DNA from: Dactylorhiza incarnata
Lineage: Eukaryota; Streptophyta; Magnoliopsida; Asparagales; Orchidaceae
NCBI GenBank assembly: GCA_033032865.1
Contig: JAWHQI010000099.1
Span: forward strand, 2,675,001-2,739,000
Length of the DNA: 64,000 nucleotides
Direction: 5' to 3'
The position numbers and the translations under genes are program-made. The notes below the pieces were generated by a model. That model made no database searches. It saw only the letters and a list, made by a program, of their open reading frames with translations, and was not told where the DNA came from. The first letter of the stretch is position 1. Each line of letters starts with the position of its first letter. Of this stretch, positions 22,225 to 32,834 are shown piece after piece.

Positions 22225-24074
22225 TGAAAGTCAATTGATATGCTTTGATACCAATTGAAAGTGGAGGTTAGATCTTAAATTAACTCTAGGGGGGTGAATA
22301 GAGTATTAACACTTTTCCCTTAGTTTTATAGCGGAATTAAAATAGTGATATATATATATGTATAGAGTGATTTATAAAAACTAAATAAAAACAAATCAAC
22401 ACAGCACAAGCACAGAAAAGTAATGCAATCACAGAAGACACAAGGAGCTATAGTAGTTTACCAATAAATCTGGGTACGTCTACTCTTCTACCACCCAAGG
22501 TAGGAATCCACTAGGATTTTTGATCAGGTTCCATCACACCAAGGGGTTTTTGTTCAGGTGTCCACACACCACAAAGCTTTTGATCAGGTGCTCAAAACCA
22601 ACTAGATTTTTTGATCAGGTGTCTTGCCACCAATGGGTAAACTTTTGAAGGGAGTTTTAACCCTGTACAAGATGGGATAGAGAGGGGTTTAGATGTTCTT
22701 CTCTGTCAAGATGCTGAGAGAAGACTCTAGTGGATGTATGTTGAAAAGCTCCCTGTCTGATATGAAATTGTTGACTGTAGATTGGCTGGAAGCTTTCTTT
22801 TTAATGAATGATCTTACTGTGTTGCTGATTAAACTGAGAGAACAAGTTCTTCAGTTTGTTGTTGCTCTTTTGAAGATCTAAACTTGCAGCAAAGACTGAG
22901 AGAGTATTGTTGAAGATGTTCTCAGAAAAATGAATGCTGCTAAAGGAAGAAGAAGATCTGTTAGCTTTTGTTCTTCTTGTTCTTCATGTATATCTCTCCT
23001 TTTGTTTTTCTCTGTACTGTTGTATGTAATATGTTCTGTATATTTTTTTCTTCTTCTTGTTGAGAAGACTGAGGTTGATAATCTTTTGTTTCTTCTTCCT
23101 TATTCTCTTTTGAAAATCTCAGACAGATATTAAATGCAAATCCCTTATATTAAGGAATATAATATTCTGAAGAGATATTCTGAAACTGCAAATCTGCTGC
23201 GTCGTTTATCTTTTTCCTTTTCCATGGATATGTCCTTTTCCAAGAATATGTCAACGGCTATAATCTTGGAATAATAAAAGGAAATATATTATCCTTACTT
23301 ATCTGATATAAAGAGCCGTTATTGTAGTCGATCTGAGTTCAGAGAATGGAATACTATAATCTATCTGAAACTTTCTGAACTTAAATAAGAAGTCTTCGAT
23401 CTGAGTAAAGTTCGTCGATCTCAATAAATTTCGTCGAACACAAAATTTAGTTCGTCGACCTCAAATGAATCTGGCTGGAAGAATTAATTTTGTTGAGCTG
23501 TGGAGAACTTTCGTCGATCTGAAGGTATTCATCGAACGCAGACTGGAGTTCGTCGAACGAAAGGATTCGTTGACCGCTGAGCCTGGATAATTTCGTCGAC
23601 CGTTGAGACTTGATAAAATCGTTGATCGCTGAGCTGAGCAAATTTCGTCGACCGCTGAGATGGGATCGTTGACTGCTGAGACGAGCTTGAAGTAAGTCGT
23701 TCGTCTAACACAGAATGCAAGCCGTTCGTCAAACGCAGAGAGCAGTTCGCCAAACGCAGTGTGGAGTTCGTCGAACGCAGAATGTAAGCCGTTCGTCGAA
23801 CACAGAATGCAAGTCGTTCATCGAACGCAGAGAACATGCCGTTCGTCGAAAGCAGAGAGCATGTTGTTCGTCGAACGTAGAGAGCATGCCGTTCGTCGAA
23901 CATAGAGAGCAGTTCGTCGAACGCAGTATGGAGTTTGTTGAACGCAGAATCTGAATGAATTCTTGAGTTCTAACAGCCTAAACTCTTGACCCATTGACTA
24001 TACATTGGGGTCAACTTGATCCTAGTCAACAGATAGTGATCCTAGCCCAAATCAGTAATAGGGTTATTCCAATA
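22225..24074 (-). repeat. 5' LTR of copia 2
   Basis: Partner of 14227-16067. Its outer end reads CCAATA, so the canonical TG start has mutated to TA. The TTCGTCGAACGCAG array is at 23395-23945. Confidence 0.9.
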
Positions 24075-24692
24075 TGTTCTTTACTTACTCTTTACCATGC
24101 TTTGTATTACTGCTTCAAGTATCTATATACACATGTGTTGTTATAGACATTTCCTGTAGACAAGATGCGCCGTCGTCTGCTTTGTTTTATACCCCTTGCT
24201 GTCCTCCGCTTCATCCTCCCGCACGGTGCCTAGGAGCCATTGGGGGTGGGGTGGGGAACATAAGGCTTAGTCTCTTTTGACTAACGTTCGGTGGACCATA
24301 TCATTTTAGGGGATCGAGGAGACACAGCAGCACTAGAGGCTGGTGCAGACGGAGGCGGGCCAGTCTAGTACAGGAGCACAAGTTTCAGGATCAGTGAGTG
24401 ATTAGTAGTTAGCTTCCGCGAGTGATCTTGTAGTGAGGACATGATGTATAGGGCATGAGCCCTTTATTTTTGTAACTTTGTTATTTCAGTTATACCATGT
24501 GGACATTTATTACATATAGCATGTGATTGTGGACTTGAACTTCTTTTTGTTCGTTTATACTTTTCTTCTTCTGTGATCGATATGGCTGGAAGGATCGGTG
24601 TTTTGTAGTGGCGACCTTCCCGAGTGAAGGTGTCACCGCAATGTGGCAGTTCTGGGCATAAGACCCGGGTTTAAAAAAAAAGGGGTCTTACA
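24075..24692 (+). repeat. Solo LTR, second piece
   Basis: Continuation of the solo LTR after copia 2. It contains a purine/pyrimidine-mixed leader and the terminal GGTTTAAAAAAAAAGGGG, and ends GGGGTCTTACA. No ORF of note. Confidence 0.75.
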
Positions 24693-25598
24693 GTTTTAAC
24701 CTTTCATTAAGGCTTGTAATAGTTTTAATTTTAATAAAATTTAGTTTGCTCTCTTTCATTCTCTCTTTCTTCTTTAGTTAATTTCTCCGTAATGCACTTT
24801 TATTTTTCTCTCTTTTTCCCCTCCACCATGATTAAGTAATTCTCATTAGTGCTCGATCAAAATGATCCGAGGATGAGATAATCAAGTTATGATTTTTTAA
24901 AGCTCTCTTTTTCCGTTTTTATAAACACTTGAATTACCCTTGATTTGTAATTAGTGAGAACATATTTTCGATATATGGTTTTCGCTTAAGTTTTCATACT
25001 TAGCTAGCCGAGAGGCTCAAAGTGTGAATATATCACTCAAGGGTAAATAAAGTTGCATGCATCCCTCGAGAGAGGATGACGTAAATCTCCTGGATTGGTG
25101 TCGGTTCACAGCTTAAAGCATGTTTTAGGTAATTGATTATAAAACGAGAGTTCGGTTGATTTTTCCTAAACTTAGTTGGGCATTAACCTCGAGAGAGGCA
25201 TGGTCAATCTTCGGGAACCTCCATGGTCAAGTAGTTTAATTTAATGGAATTAGAATTATTTTTGCTTTCTCTTGATTATTCTCACTCCAAGGTGACTTTT
25301 GATCGAGCGCTAATCCTTTTTACCATCGTTTAAAACCTTCTTTAGTTTGCAAATTATCTCTTTTAGCTAAGTAAAACAAACCTTAAAAATCATTAGAGAG
25401 GATAATAGTGATCTCTTCGAAGCAGAAGTAATCAACGCGCCCCGAGGAATACGACCTTGGTATTTTCAAATATCCTATACTATAGACGATAAGGTACACT
25501 TGCCTTCATCGAATATAGTTTTGGAAAACATCATCAATCTCTTTGTTTTTTTTCCTTAAAACCAAATCACTAAGTAAGAAGAATATTTCTTCGTATCA
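24693..25598 (+). repeat. Athila B 5' LTR, second piece (U5)
   Basis: Non-coding. It contains GAGAGGATGACG and GAGAGGCATGG segments, GGTACACTTGCC (compare GGTGCACTTGCC in Athila A) and ends TTCGTATCA just before the primer site. Confidence 0.7.
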
Positions 25599-25604
25599 AG
25601 TTTT

Positions 25605-25622
25605 TGGCGCCATTGTCGGGGA
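25605..25622 (+). promoter_or_regulatory. Primer-binding site of Athila B (Asp tRNA type)
   Basis: TGGCGCCATTGTCGGGGA lies six bases after the LTR end. It differs from the common Athila site TGGCGCCGTTGCCGGGGA at two positions. Confidence 0.85.
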
Positions 25623-25722
25623 CTTTGCGTAGATATTTTGAAAAGAGGATAACTATTAATTTTATCATGTTATTTTAATTTACTTTATGTAATTTCGAAA
25701 TTCTTAAGGGTGTAATTTAAAT

Positions 25723-25816
25723 CTTGGAAAGGGACGTTTGGGTTATCATCCCATCGCACCTCCTAGTACCGGTGAGAACCCCTCACAGGGTATACCTCGG
25801 AAAATCCAATACTAAC
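25723..25816 (+). repeat. Module shared with the solo LTR (copy 2)
   Basis: It lies in the untranslated leader between the primer site and gag and aligns with 13331-13432. The best matching core contains CTCCTAGTACCG and TATACCTCGG. Confidence 0.8.
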
Positions 25817-25928
25817 TTAATCCGCCTAAAAGAAAAAATATAATAATCAAATTTACCTCTTTCTTTATTTTTAGTTTTATTATTCTCTCTTTTCTCTTTT
25901 TCTTCTCTCCCTTTTTCCTTTTTAGTGT

Positions 25929-26657
25929 ATGACCCGAGGTAGCACTTCGAATATTCCATTTGATTCAGAGATCGAGTGACCCCTTTCGTGGCGCTGCCTT
26001 TCTCATGATCAGGAAATACAATTATTATTCGAAGAGTCGATCGGGGACACTAACACAACAAATATGGATCCCAATCTAAATCTTCCTAATCCTAACGCAC
26101 CAAATCCTAATGAGGTCATGCAACAAACCATGTCGTATTATACGCGGCCAAATCAGGAAGGCACACAGTCAAGTATTGTTCGCCCCGCGTGGAGAACAGT
26201 AACTTTGAGATCAAGTCCAGCATCATACAATTGGTGCAGCAATCAGTGACCTTCGATGGTCAGCCGAAGAACCAAATTGTCATATTTCTAATTTTCTCGA
26301 AATTTGCGACACGATTAAAATCAATGGCGTCACCAATGACACCATTCAATTACCTAATTTTTCTTTTTCTTTGTGGTCTAAGGCCAAGCAGTGGTTGGGC
26401 TCACTTCCTAGGGAGTCCATCACTATATGGGCCGACATGACGGAAAAAATTCTCACTAAATATTTCCCGCCTGCAAAGACCGCCAAAATGCGAACAGATA
26501 TTGCGTCATTTATGCAAATCGACTCAGACACTCTCTATGATACATGGGAGCAAATCGACTCATTTATGCAAATCGACTCATTTATGCCCTCACCACGCAC
26601 TTCCCGCTTGGCAACAAGTGCAAACGTTTTATAATGGCTTGAATTTCCAAACGAGAA
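25929..26657 (+). pseudogene. Gag of Athila B, truncated and frameshifted
   Basis: The start MTRGSTSNIPF at 25929 is followed by a TGA near 25977; the frame resumes with MDPNLNLPNPNA at 26064. Frameshifts near 26185 and 26265 precede the gag core: SSIIQLVQQSVTFDGQP, then HISNFLEICDTIKING, then WSKAKQWLGSLPRESI and ILTKYFPPAKTAKMR. Near 26550-26590 a short duplication of ATGCAAATCGACTCATTT accompanies another shift. The frame then reads CPHHALPAWQQVQTFYNGL before homology ends where chromo 5 starts. This is the typical Athila capsid order; the gene is dead. Confidence 0.88.
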
Positions 26658-26687
26658 GAAAACGGCCCAAGACTTTGATTAGAAGGT

Positions 26688-27051
26688 TCAAGGGATTTCT
26701 CGAGAAGAAACATGGATTTCTTGTGAAGAACTCTGATTTCTCGAGAAAGAGAAAGAATTTCTCGAGAAGGAACCAGGATTTCTCGAGAAGAAGTTGATTC
26801 CTCAAGAAGAAGTAGATTTCTCGAGACGAACTCGGATTTCTCGAGAAGAACTAAGGGTTTCTCAAGAAGAAGAAGCGATTTTCTCGAGAAGGAACCTGGA
26901 TTTCTCGAGAAGAAGGTGATTTCTCGAGAAGAACTTGATTTCTCGAGAAGAACTCTGATTTCTCGAGAAGAACTTGGATTTCTCGAGAAGTACTAAGGGT
27001 TTCTCGAGAAGAAGGGATTTTCTCGAGAAGGAACCTGGATTTCTCGAGAAG
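26688..27051. repeat. TTCTCGAGAA palindrome array
   Basis: About eighteen copies of TTTCTCGAGAAGAA with GGATT or GGAAC spacers at 15-35 bp intervals. It lies downstream of the LTR TATA box, unlike the U3 position of most other arrays here. Confidence 0.9.
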
Positions 27052-27610
27052 AAGGTAAAACTGAAATTTTCAGGCAAAACAGAGGATTTCCTTGACTGCA
27101 ATTTATCATTTAAGTAAATAAGAGGAAGTTAGATGAACCAGGGGAGAACAAAAAGGAAGTTACACGCTTTGCCTAGCAAAAATCAAAATCATCAGAGTCA
27201 CGTGCTAAATCGCACCTGACAACCAATCAACGCAAGGATTTAAATTCCAACAAAAGAGAGAAGAGCCATAATACCACTTGCGTTAAACCTTCCAAACTCG
27301 AATTTCTCCGCTCCAACAGCTATGGATCGGCCAAGAACTCACCCGAGCACAAAAACATGAAACCTTTTGGGCCAAAAAGAGGAGTTAGGTCACTACCTTG
27401 ACTCCAAAAATCCCAAGAAACACGGAAATCTTACCACTAGAATGAAGATCTCGCCGAGAGCTTTCCGATTCTACTCTCCATTTACAATTTCGTCTACTAC
27501 AGCTCCCGAATCACCGGCCGGAAGAAGTTCTCGACACGCCTCTATCGTTCCCACAAGAACTTTGGTTCGACTCTTTGGAGAAGGAGAAGAATAGGGTTTA
27601 GAAATTTAGG

Positions 27611-27618
27611 TATTTATA
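27611..27618 (-). promoter_or_regulatory. TATA box of the chromo 5 LTR
   Basis: The minus strand reads TATAAATA about 390 bp from the LTR start. Confidence 0.5.
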
Positions 27619-28010
27619 TTAAAACCCTAATTCCTCGCTTAAACAATTAAATAATCTCCCATTCTATTTAAACTATGAGGGCGACTAAATCACCTCGAAT
27701 TTTCACAAAATTGACCCCTAAATTGAAAATCGGCACTACGAATCCAACGACGAAGTCAGAATTCAATTCCGATGAGCCAAACTCGAGATCAAAATCCCCA
27801 AAGCTAAAATCTCAATAATTACTCAAAAATCCCCCGAGTTTTCCCCTTTAACTCGAAATGTCGTGAAATCTCGCACACACGACCTAAATTAAATCCATTA
27901 TTTAAGTTAAGGCTCAAAACTAACCGTGACAAGTCGACGTAATGCCCTTACGCCCAAAATCACGTTACAACGGGCACACAAATAATCAACGAACTACCAG
28001 GGGCATTACA

Positions 28011-28024
28011 GTCACTCCCCCTAA
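28011..28024 (-). promoter_or_regulatory. Polypurine tract of chromo 5
   Basis: The minus strand reads TTAGGGGGAGTGAC directly before the LTR. The same tract is at 44755-44768 in the right piece. Confidence 0.8.
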
Positions 28025-28114
28025 AAGGAAGTTTCGTCCTGAAACTTGAAATCCAACGATCATGAAAGATACAGAAAAATCCAAAGATTACCAGACGGAA
28101 GATTTAACTAAAAT

Positions 28115-28763
28115 CTAGGAGAAGAGACCAGGATGAGACTCTCTCATGACAGATTCCAGCTCCCAAGGTGCGCTCTCGACACCCTGATTTCTCCAAGAAA
28201 CTTTAACCATTGGGATCGTCTTCTTCCGCAACACCTGCTCCTGAGTCTCCAAAATTCAGATAGGCTCTTCAACATAAGAAAGATTGGGCTGCAGTTGGGG
28301 CACCAAATCGAGAACATGTCGGTCACTAAGCACACAGTTCCTCAACTGGATCACATGAAACACATCATGAACACCTGGAAAAGAAGCAGGAAAATCCAGC
28401 CTATAAGCTAACACTCTGATGCGCTCAACAACCTGGAATGGTCCCACAAACCGGGGATCCAACTTGTGGTTCATTCCAAATCTCTTAACACCTGACATCG
28501 GAGAAACTTTCAAGAACACCATGTCCCCAACTGCGAACTCCAGATTAACCCTTCTCTGATTAACATACTTCACATATCGCTCCTGAGCAACGCGAAGCTT
28601 CTCGCGGATATGAGTCAGGACAACATTCATCTCTTCCAAAACTTTTGGACCTAACAACGGACTCTCACCAACCTTAACCCAAAACAAGGGAGTTCAACAA
28701 CGCCTCCCATACAGAGCCTCAAAGGGGGCCATCTGCAAGCTCTGCTGATAACTGTTATTATAA
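28115..28763 (-). pseudogene. Integrase C-terminus and chromodomain of chromo 5 (left piece)
   Basis: The frame reads YNNSYQQSLQMAPFEALYG, then a TGA near 28692 (Arg codon in the right piece), then the GPY/F-like region (LDPRFVGPFQVVERI), DVFHVIQL and a chromodomain-like tail (VLRKK, VKVSWRNQG, HPGLF). A TGA follows VEEPI at the chromodomain boundary. The chromodomain normally helps direct integration to heterochromatin. The piece is cut at 28763 by copia 3. Confidence 0.85.
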
Positions 28764-29947
28764 AGTTAAAATTTTTTGATTTGAATTGTTTAGGAGTAAG
28801 CAGGAGTTGCATCAACTGAGTTAAAGCCAAACAACCACAATGCCACACAGCAACACAACAAACTTTATTGAAACACAAACTTCATTTACAGTGAGAGGTA
28901 TACATGGCGAGACATGATTCATCAGAATCACAGAGATGAGAATAACAAAACACATCAAAACAAATCTGGCAGCTAGACAAGCTGAGACCGCACAGATCGC
29001 TCGACTCCAGAAGTCGACCGGCTTGACCTGAGATCGCACAAATAGAAAACCGGACAAACTGCCAGCACTGCAAGACCGCACCTCAGACCGCACGAACTGG
29101 AGCTTTATTGGAACGAAGAACTGATGTTGTCGCCAGACCGCAACTCAGATCGCCTAACCGCTGAAGGCCGCCTGATCGCTGAGCTCGCTGCGAACAGCAC
29201 AAGAACGAACATAAACCGGTTCGCAGACAGCCCGCTGCCGAACTGTTTATTCAAGCCGCTGGGAATCACCAAGGAAGAAGACCGCAACTTGCTGACCGCA
29301 AACCTGCAAACACAACAAGCAGTCAACTCGCTTCCGAGACCGCCCGACCTCAAAGTGAGACCGCACGAATTAACCCAGGCTCAGTTCTTACAGTTCTCGT
29401 TAGGAACGATGGGCCCTGTACCTTTATTTATAGGCGGGTAGACATATGTCGTCACCGCACAGGAGAGATACAAACACCGCCCGTCAGATCGCCAGCGGTC
29501 TCATAAAGCAGACCGCGCGACAACACTACTTGGACGATCATCCGACCAAGACGCAGATCAGCAGAAAGGTCACTCACAGGTCGCCCGAGCACGAGACTGC
29601 GCACAAGCCGCGCGATCACAAAGGTACTCCTTCCTTAGACCACCAGGAGCAAACCAGGAACCATCTGGCCGACTTAGAATAAGTTGCCAGATCGCCAAGC
29701 ACAAACTGCCCGGACAGGCGGTCACACATAGGAACAGACCGCCCGGTCTTCCAACAAGGAAGACAGGCCAACCAGCACACCAACTCGGGAACAGACCGCA
29801 GCTACAAAGAACAAACCGGTAGAACCAGCAGTCCGCCAGAACAGACCGGCAGAGCCAGACTGGCAGAATACAAGCACAGGCTGCGCGGTCTCGGCGGTCT
29901 CCCAAAATCAGACCGCCCAGTCTCTACTTCGCTTCAAAATTTCAACA
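28764..29947 (-). repeat. 3' LTR of copia 3
   Basis: In element orientation it starts TGTTGAAATTTTGAAGCG and ends near TTTAACT. It matches 43519-44690. AGACCGC/GACCGCACG words fill most of it (28985-29925). The TATA box (TATAAATAAA) is at 29423-29432. The inner end lacks the canonical CA, so the boundary is good to a few bases. Confidence 0.85.
29423..29432 (-). promoter_or_regulatory. TATA box of the copia 3 LTR
   Basis: The minus strand reads CGCCTATAAATAAAGG; the other LTR has a corresponding CTATAAATAGAGG near 44167. Confidence 0.6.
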
Positions 29948-31536
29948 CTCCCCCTTGAAGTGGCAAGTGGAGACTAGCCCGAGTAAACTCCACAACCGTG
30001 TAAACGGTCCCTTCTCCAGCGGCTTTGTGAAGATGTCTGCGACATTGTCCGCACTCCGAACATGCTCGACCATAAGAGATCCTCCCAACACCTTTTCACG
30101 AATGAAATGGTGCTCAATCTCAATATGCTTGGTCCTCGCGTGACAGACTGGATTGTTAACCAGCTTGAGAGCACTCTCATTGTCCCCGCGTAGCATAGTG
30201 GGACCTCGAACCTCCTCATGAACGTCCTCCACCAACCTCCTGAGCCAAACGGCTTCCTGAGCTGCCAAGGTCAAAGCCTTGTATTCCGCTTCTGTGGTAG
30301 ATACGGACAACGAGTCCTGCTTTTTGCTGCACCAAGAGATAGCTGTGGGCCCGTCATAAAGACATAACCAGACGTTGATCTCGGATCATGCACGTCTCCT
30401 GCGTAGTCAGCATCCATGTATCCATGCAACTCCAAGCTTGACCCTCTCCTAAATAGGAGACCCAAATCAGAGGTCGACTTCACATATTTCAGAATCCCTT
30501 TTGCCGCTAGAAGATGAGGCTTCCGTGGCTCCGCCATGTACCGACTCACTTTGCCAACTGCATAAGCAATATCAGGCCTCGTGATGGTCAAGTAAATCAA
30601 GCTCCCAACCAGAGCTCGGAACACCAACGGATCAGATAGAACTCTTCCCTCATCCTTCCGAAGTTTATGATGCTGTTCCAGAGGTATAGAGCTGCTCTTC
30701 CCTTCTTCCATGCCAAATCGTTGAACGATCCGCTCCGCATATCCTTCCTGAGAAATGAGCACTCTGCTCTCCCACCTCTGGACCTCGAGTCCAAGGAAAT
30801 GGTGAAGCTCCCCCAGATCCTTCATCTCGAACCTGATAGCAAGCTCAACTCTAAGCCTTGCTACCGCCTCCTTCGAGTTCCCGGTGACAATCATGTCATC
30901 CACATATAGCAGCACAACATCCCGAAGCGCCCCCTCCTTCTTGACAAACAAGCTAGAATCAGAGTCTGAAGCAAAGAACCCGCAGAATAAGAGATACTCC
31001 GCAATCTTTCCATACCACGCCCGAGGCGCTTGCTTCAACCCATATAAGGCCTTATTCAGTTTGCAGACGTAGTCCGGACGAACCTCCTAGATGAAACCTG
31101 GTGGCTGGATCATGAAGATATCCTTGTCAATCTCTCCATATAAGAAAGCATTCTTAACATCGAACTGCCAAATCTCCCATCCACAAGATGCTGCCAAAGC
31201 AATAACAAATCGGACCGAAGTCATATTTGCCACTGGACTAAACGTCTCATCATAATCTTCACCATACTGCTGTGAGAACCCGCGAGCTACAAGGCGAGCC
31301 TTGTATCGCTCGATCGTGCCGTCAGCTTTCTTCTTGAGCTTGTAAACCCATTTGCATGTTACAAGGGTAATGCCCTTAGGCCTGGGCACTAGAGACCAAG
31401 TCTCATTCCTCTTGAGAGCATCCATCTCTTCTTGCATAGCAATATCCCACTGCTTCATGCCTTTGTCTTTCTCAAAGCTCGACGACTCCCTCTCATCCAA
31501 GGGACCAGCGAAGAAACATGAGACGAAGCTCACCAT
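29942..31536 (-). pseudogene. Reverse transcriptase/RNase H of copia 3
   Basis: RT begins near 31536 with LVPRPKG, CKWVYKLKKKADG and NAFLYGEIDK, has a TAG at 31086-31088 after QPPGFI, and continues with [12 protein letters not shown] and the catalytic YVDDMIVTG. Near 30350 one G is missing in MTGP, shifting RNase H into another frame (SVSTTEAEYKAL, RGDNESAL). The last codons (FKGEC then TGA) run through the polypurine tract into the first bases of the 3' LTR. The linker above 31536 is interrupted by copia 4. Confidence 0.9.
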
Positions 31537-31661
31537 GTTTCCTCCTGTGTATCGATCTTGTGGCTTGATAGTCCTCTTTGACCTCCTAAGAGGTTACACC
31601 TGACTAACCACCTCCTCAGCTGCTTCTTCTGTGCAAGCTCCTCTTCCAGACGAATTTGGAG

Positions 31662-31666
31662 CATCG
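31662..31666. repeat. Target-site duplication CATCG of copia 4 (left)
   Basis: CATCG here and at 41064-41068 match exactly and flank TG...CA LTR ends. Confidence 0.9.
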
Positions 31667-31826
31667 TGTTGGAACTTGGTCTTCCGCATCTCCTAGGTTT
31701 GATAATAACAAATCCCATGTGTATTTGATCTTGTGTGTTTAAGTGTGCAGGATAACAAAGTCCACATGACTCAAGGATTACATAAGAAGGTTGCCCCCAA
31801 TGTTGAGCCAACAAATCCAATACATC

Positions 31827-32095
31827 TACTAGCGCTGGCGGTAGTCCTAGCGCAGGCGCTAGCGACGTTCGACGAATTCCTGTTCGACGAAATATTGGCT
31901 CGAAGCGAAATTGTCGGGAGAACTTATAGAAGGAGATAGCGTCAGGCGATATCCGATAGCGCAGGCGATAGCGAGGAACACAGTTGGCAAGGGGGAAGTG
32001 TTTCCTCGGATTGAAGATTCTGTCGCGCAAAATGTGTCCTAATATGTGATAGCGCCGGCGGTAGCGCCGGTGGTAGCGCTAGCGCAGGCGCTAGC
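31827..32095. repeat. GGCGCTAGCGC / TTCGACGAA word array in copia 4 U3
   Basis: At least eight TAGCG(C/G)N(G/C)GGCG-type words, including the palindrome GCGCTAGCGC, plus two TTCGACGAA words. It ends immediately before the TATA box. The same array is at about 40110-40370 in the 3' LTR. Confidence 0.9.
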
Positions 32096-32103
32096 GCTGA
32101 GGC

Positions 32104-32111
32104 TATAAAAA
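32104..32111 (+). promoter_or_regulatory. TATA box of the copia 4 5' LTR
   Basis: GGCTATAAAAAGGACTCC, a strong TATA match right after the word array; the copy at 40374 in the 3' LTR is identical. Confidence 0.75.
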
Positions 32112-32788
32112 GGACTCCTCTCCTCTCGTTTCAGACACACATCAGAGAGAGATAGAGTGCTAGAATTCCAGAGGCTATCTTGGCTGAAAGTTGATGTCCT
32201 ACCAAAGTTCTGCAAACTTCTGAAGGAGAATCTCATCACGCCGGATCCAAATGAAGTCCACTTCTACAATGCTTATTCTACATTGGATCTTCGCCTCCGA
32301 CTTCAGAAGGGAGTTTTTATTTATTTTCATTTCATATTCTTCTTGTAAACGGTTAGTGAAATCGCCTCTTGTTGGCGACTAGGTCTGGGTAGGACCTAGG
32401 GGGAAACTCGCCTCGTGTTGCCGACTAGATCTAGGCTAGGTCTAGAGGGTGCTCGAGGCCACATCCGGGAAGGGTTGGCTATAGCGGCTTGAGGCCGAAT
32501 CCGGGGAGGATAGGCTAGGGCCACCGGTTCGTGGGGATGCGAGTCGGGATAGAAAACAAAAAGAGTTTACTATTCATCGCCACCGATTTCTAGCGTCATA
32601 GAAGTCAACTTTTGTAAAATCCTATTTGATATTAATAAAGCATGTCTCTACTTTATTTCAATTTTTTTACTTGACTTTCTATTGTCTTAATCTTGCATTA
32701 TTACAAAGTTTTTAAAATATCACTAAAATTTTGAAAACCCTTATTCACCCCCCCCCCCCCCACTAAGGGCGCCCACCGATCCAACAAG

Positions 32789-32800
32789 TGGTATCAGAGG
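32789..32800 (+). promoter_or_regulatory. Primer-binding site of copia 4
   Basis: TGGTATCAGAGG begins two bases after the LTR, the initiator-Met tRNA type. Confidence 0.9.
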
Positions 32801-32834
32801 GGTTTTATTCCAATCGGCTTAACAACTGGGAATA

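Larger units (their letters stand above)
14227..24074 (-). mobile_element. SIRE-like Ty1/copia element with both LTRs (copia 2)
   Basis: The order on the minus strand is 5' LTR (22225-24074), primer site, gag, protease, integrase, RT/RNase H, polypurine tract and 3' LTR (14227-16067). The flanks TATTC (14222-14226) and TGTTC (24075-24079) match at 4 of 5 bases, and the element interrupts the solo LTR. All genes carry stops or frameshifts, and the two LTRs have visible point differences, so it is an old, inactive copy. Confidence 0.9.
9941..24692 (+). mobile_element. Solo LTR about 4.9 kb, split by copia 2
   Basis: It starts TGTAACATCCCCC at 9941 and ends GGGGTCTTACA at 24692, flanked by GTTGT (9936-9940) and GTTTT (24693-24697), a 4/5 match. 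Pieces are 9941-14226 and 24075-24692. No coding region or primer site is present between them apart from copia 2, so this is a solo LTR. The ends resemble Tekay/Del-type chromovirus LTRs (compare TGTAACACCTC of Tekay 7), but the lineage is inferred. The long AT-rich middle (11500-13000) holds no recognisable gene. Confidence 0.75.
9155..26657 (+). mobile_element. Athila-type element, 5' LTR and broken gag (Athila B), heavily interrupted
   Basis: Pieces at 9155-9940 and 24693-25598 together look like the right part of one LTR, followed by an Asp-tRNA primer site and an Athila-like gag. The two pieces join cleanly when the solo LTR is removed (GTTGT / GTTTT duplication). The LTR's left end is beyond copia 1, outside the window. 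Gag stops near 26657, where chromo 5 begins. That 9155-9614 belongs to this LTR is inferred; GGGGTCTTACA at about 9605 could instead be the end of another LTR. Confidence 0.6.
26658..28010 (-). repeat. 3' LTR of chromo 5 (left piece)
   Basis: In element orientation it starts TGTAATGCCCC at 28010, right after a GGGGGAGTGAC tract. A TATA box (TATAAATA) lies at 27611-27618. The far end inside the Athila B gag is estimated at about 26658 because no partner LTR is present. The transcribed part holds the TTCTCGAGAA array. Confidence 0.65.
31667..32786 (+). repeat. 5' LTR of copia 4
   Basis: TGTTGGAACTTGG ... GATCCAACA. U3 has the AGCGCTAGCGC / TTCGACGAA array up to a strong TATA box. A C-run lies close to the end (32747-32761). 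The partner LTR differs by scattered substitutions and one short indel in the array. Confidence 0.95.
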
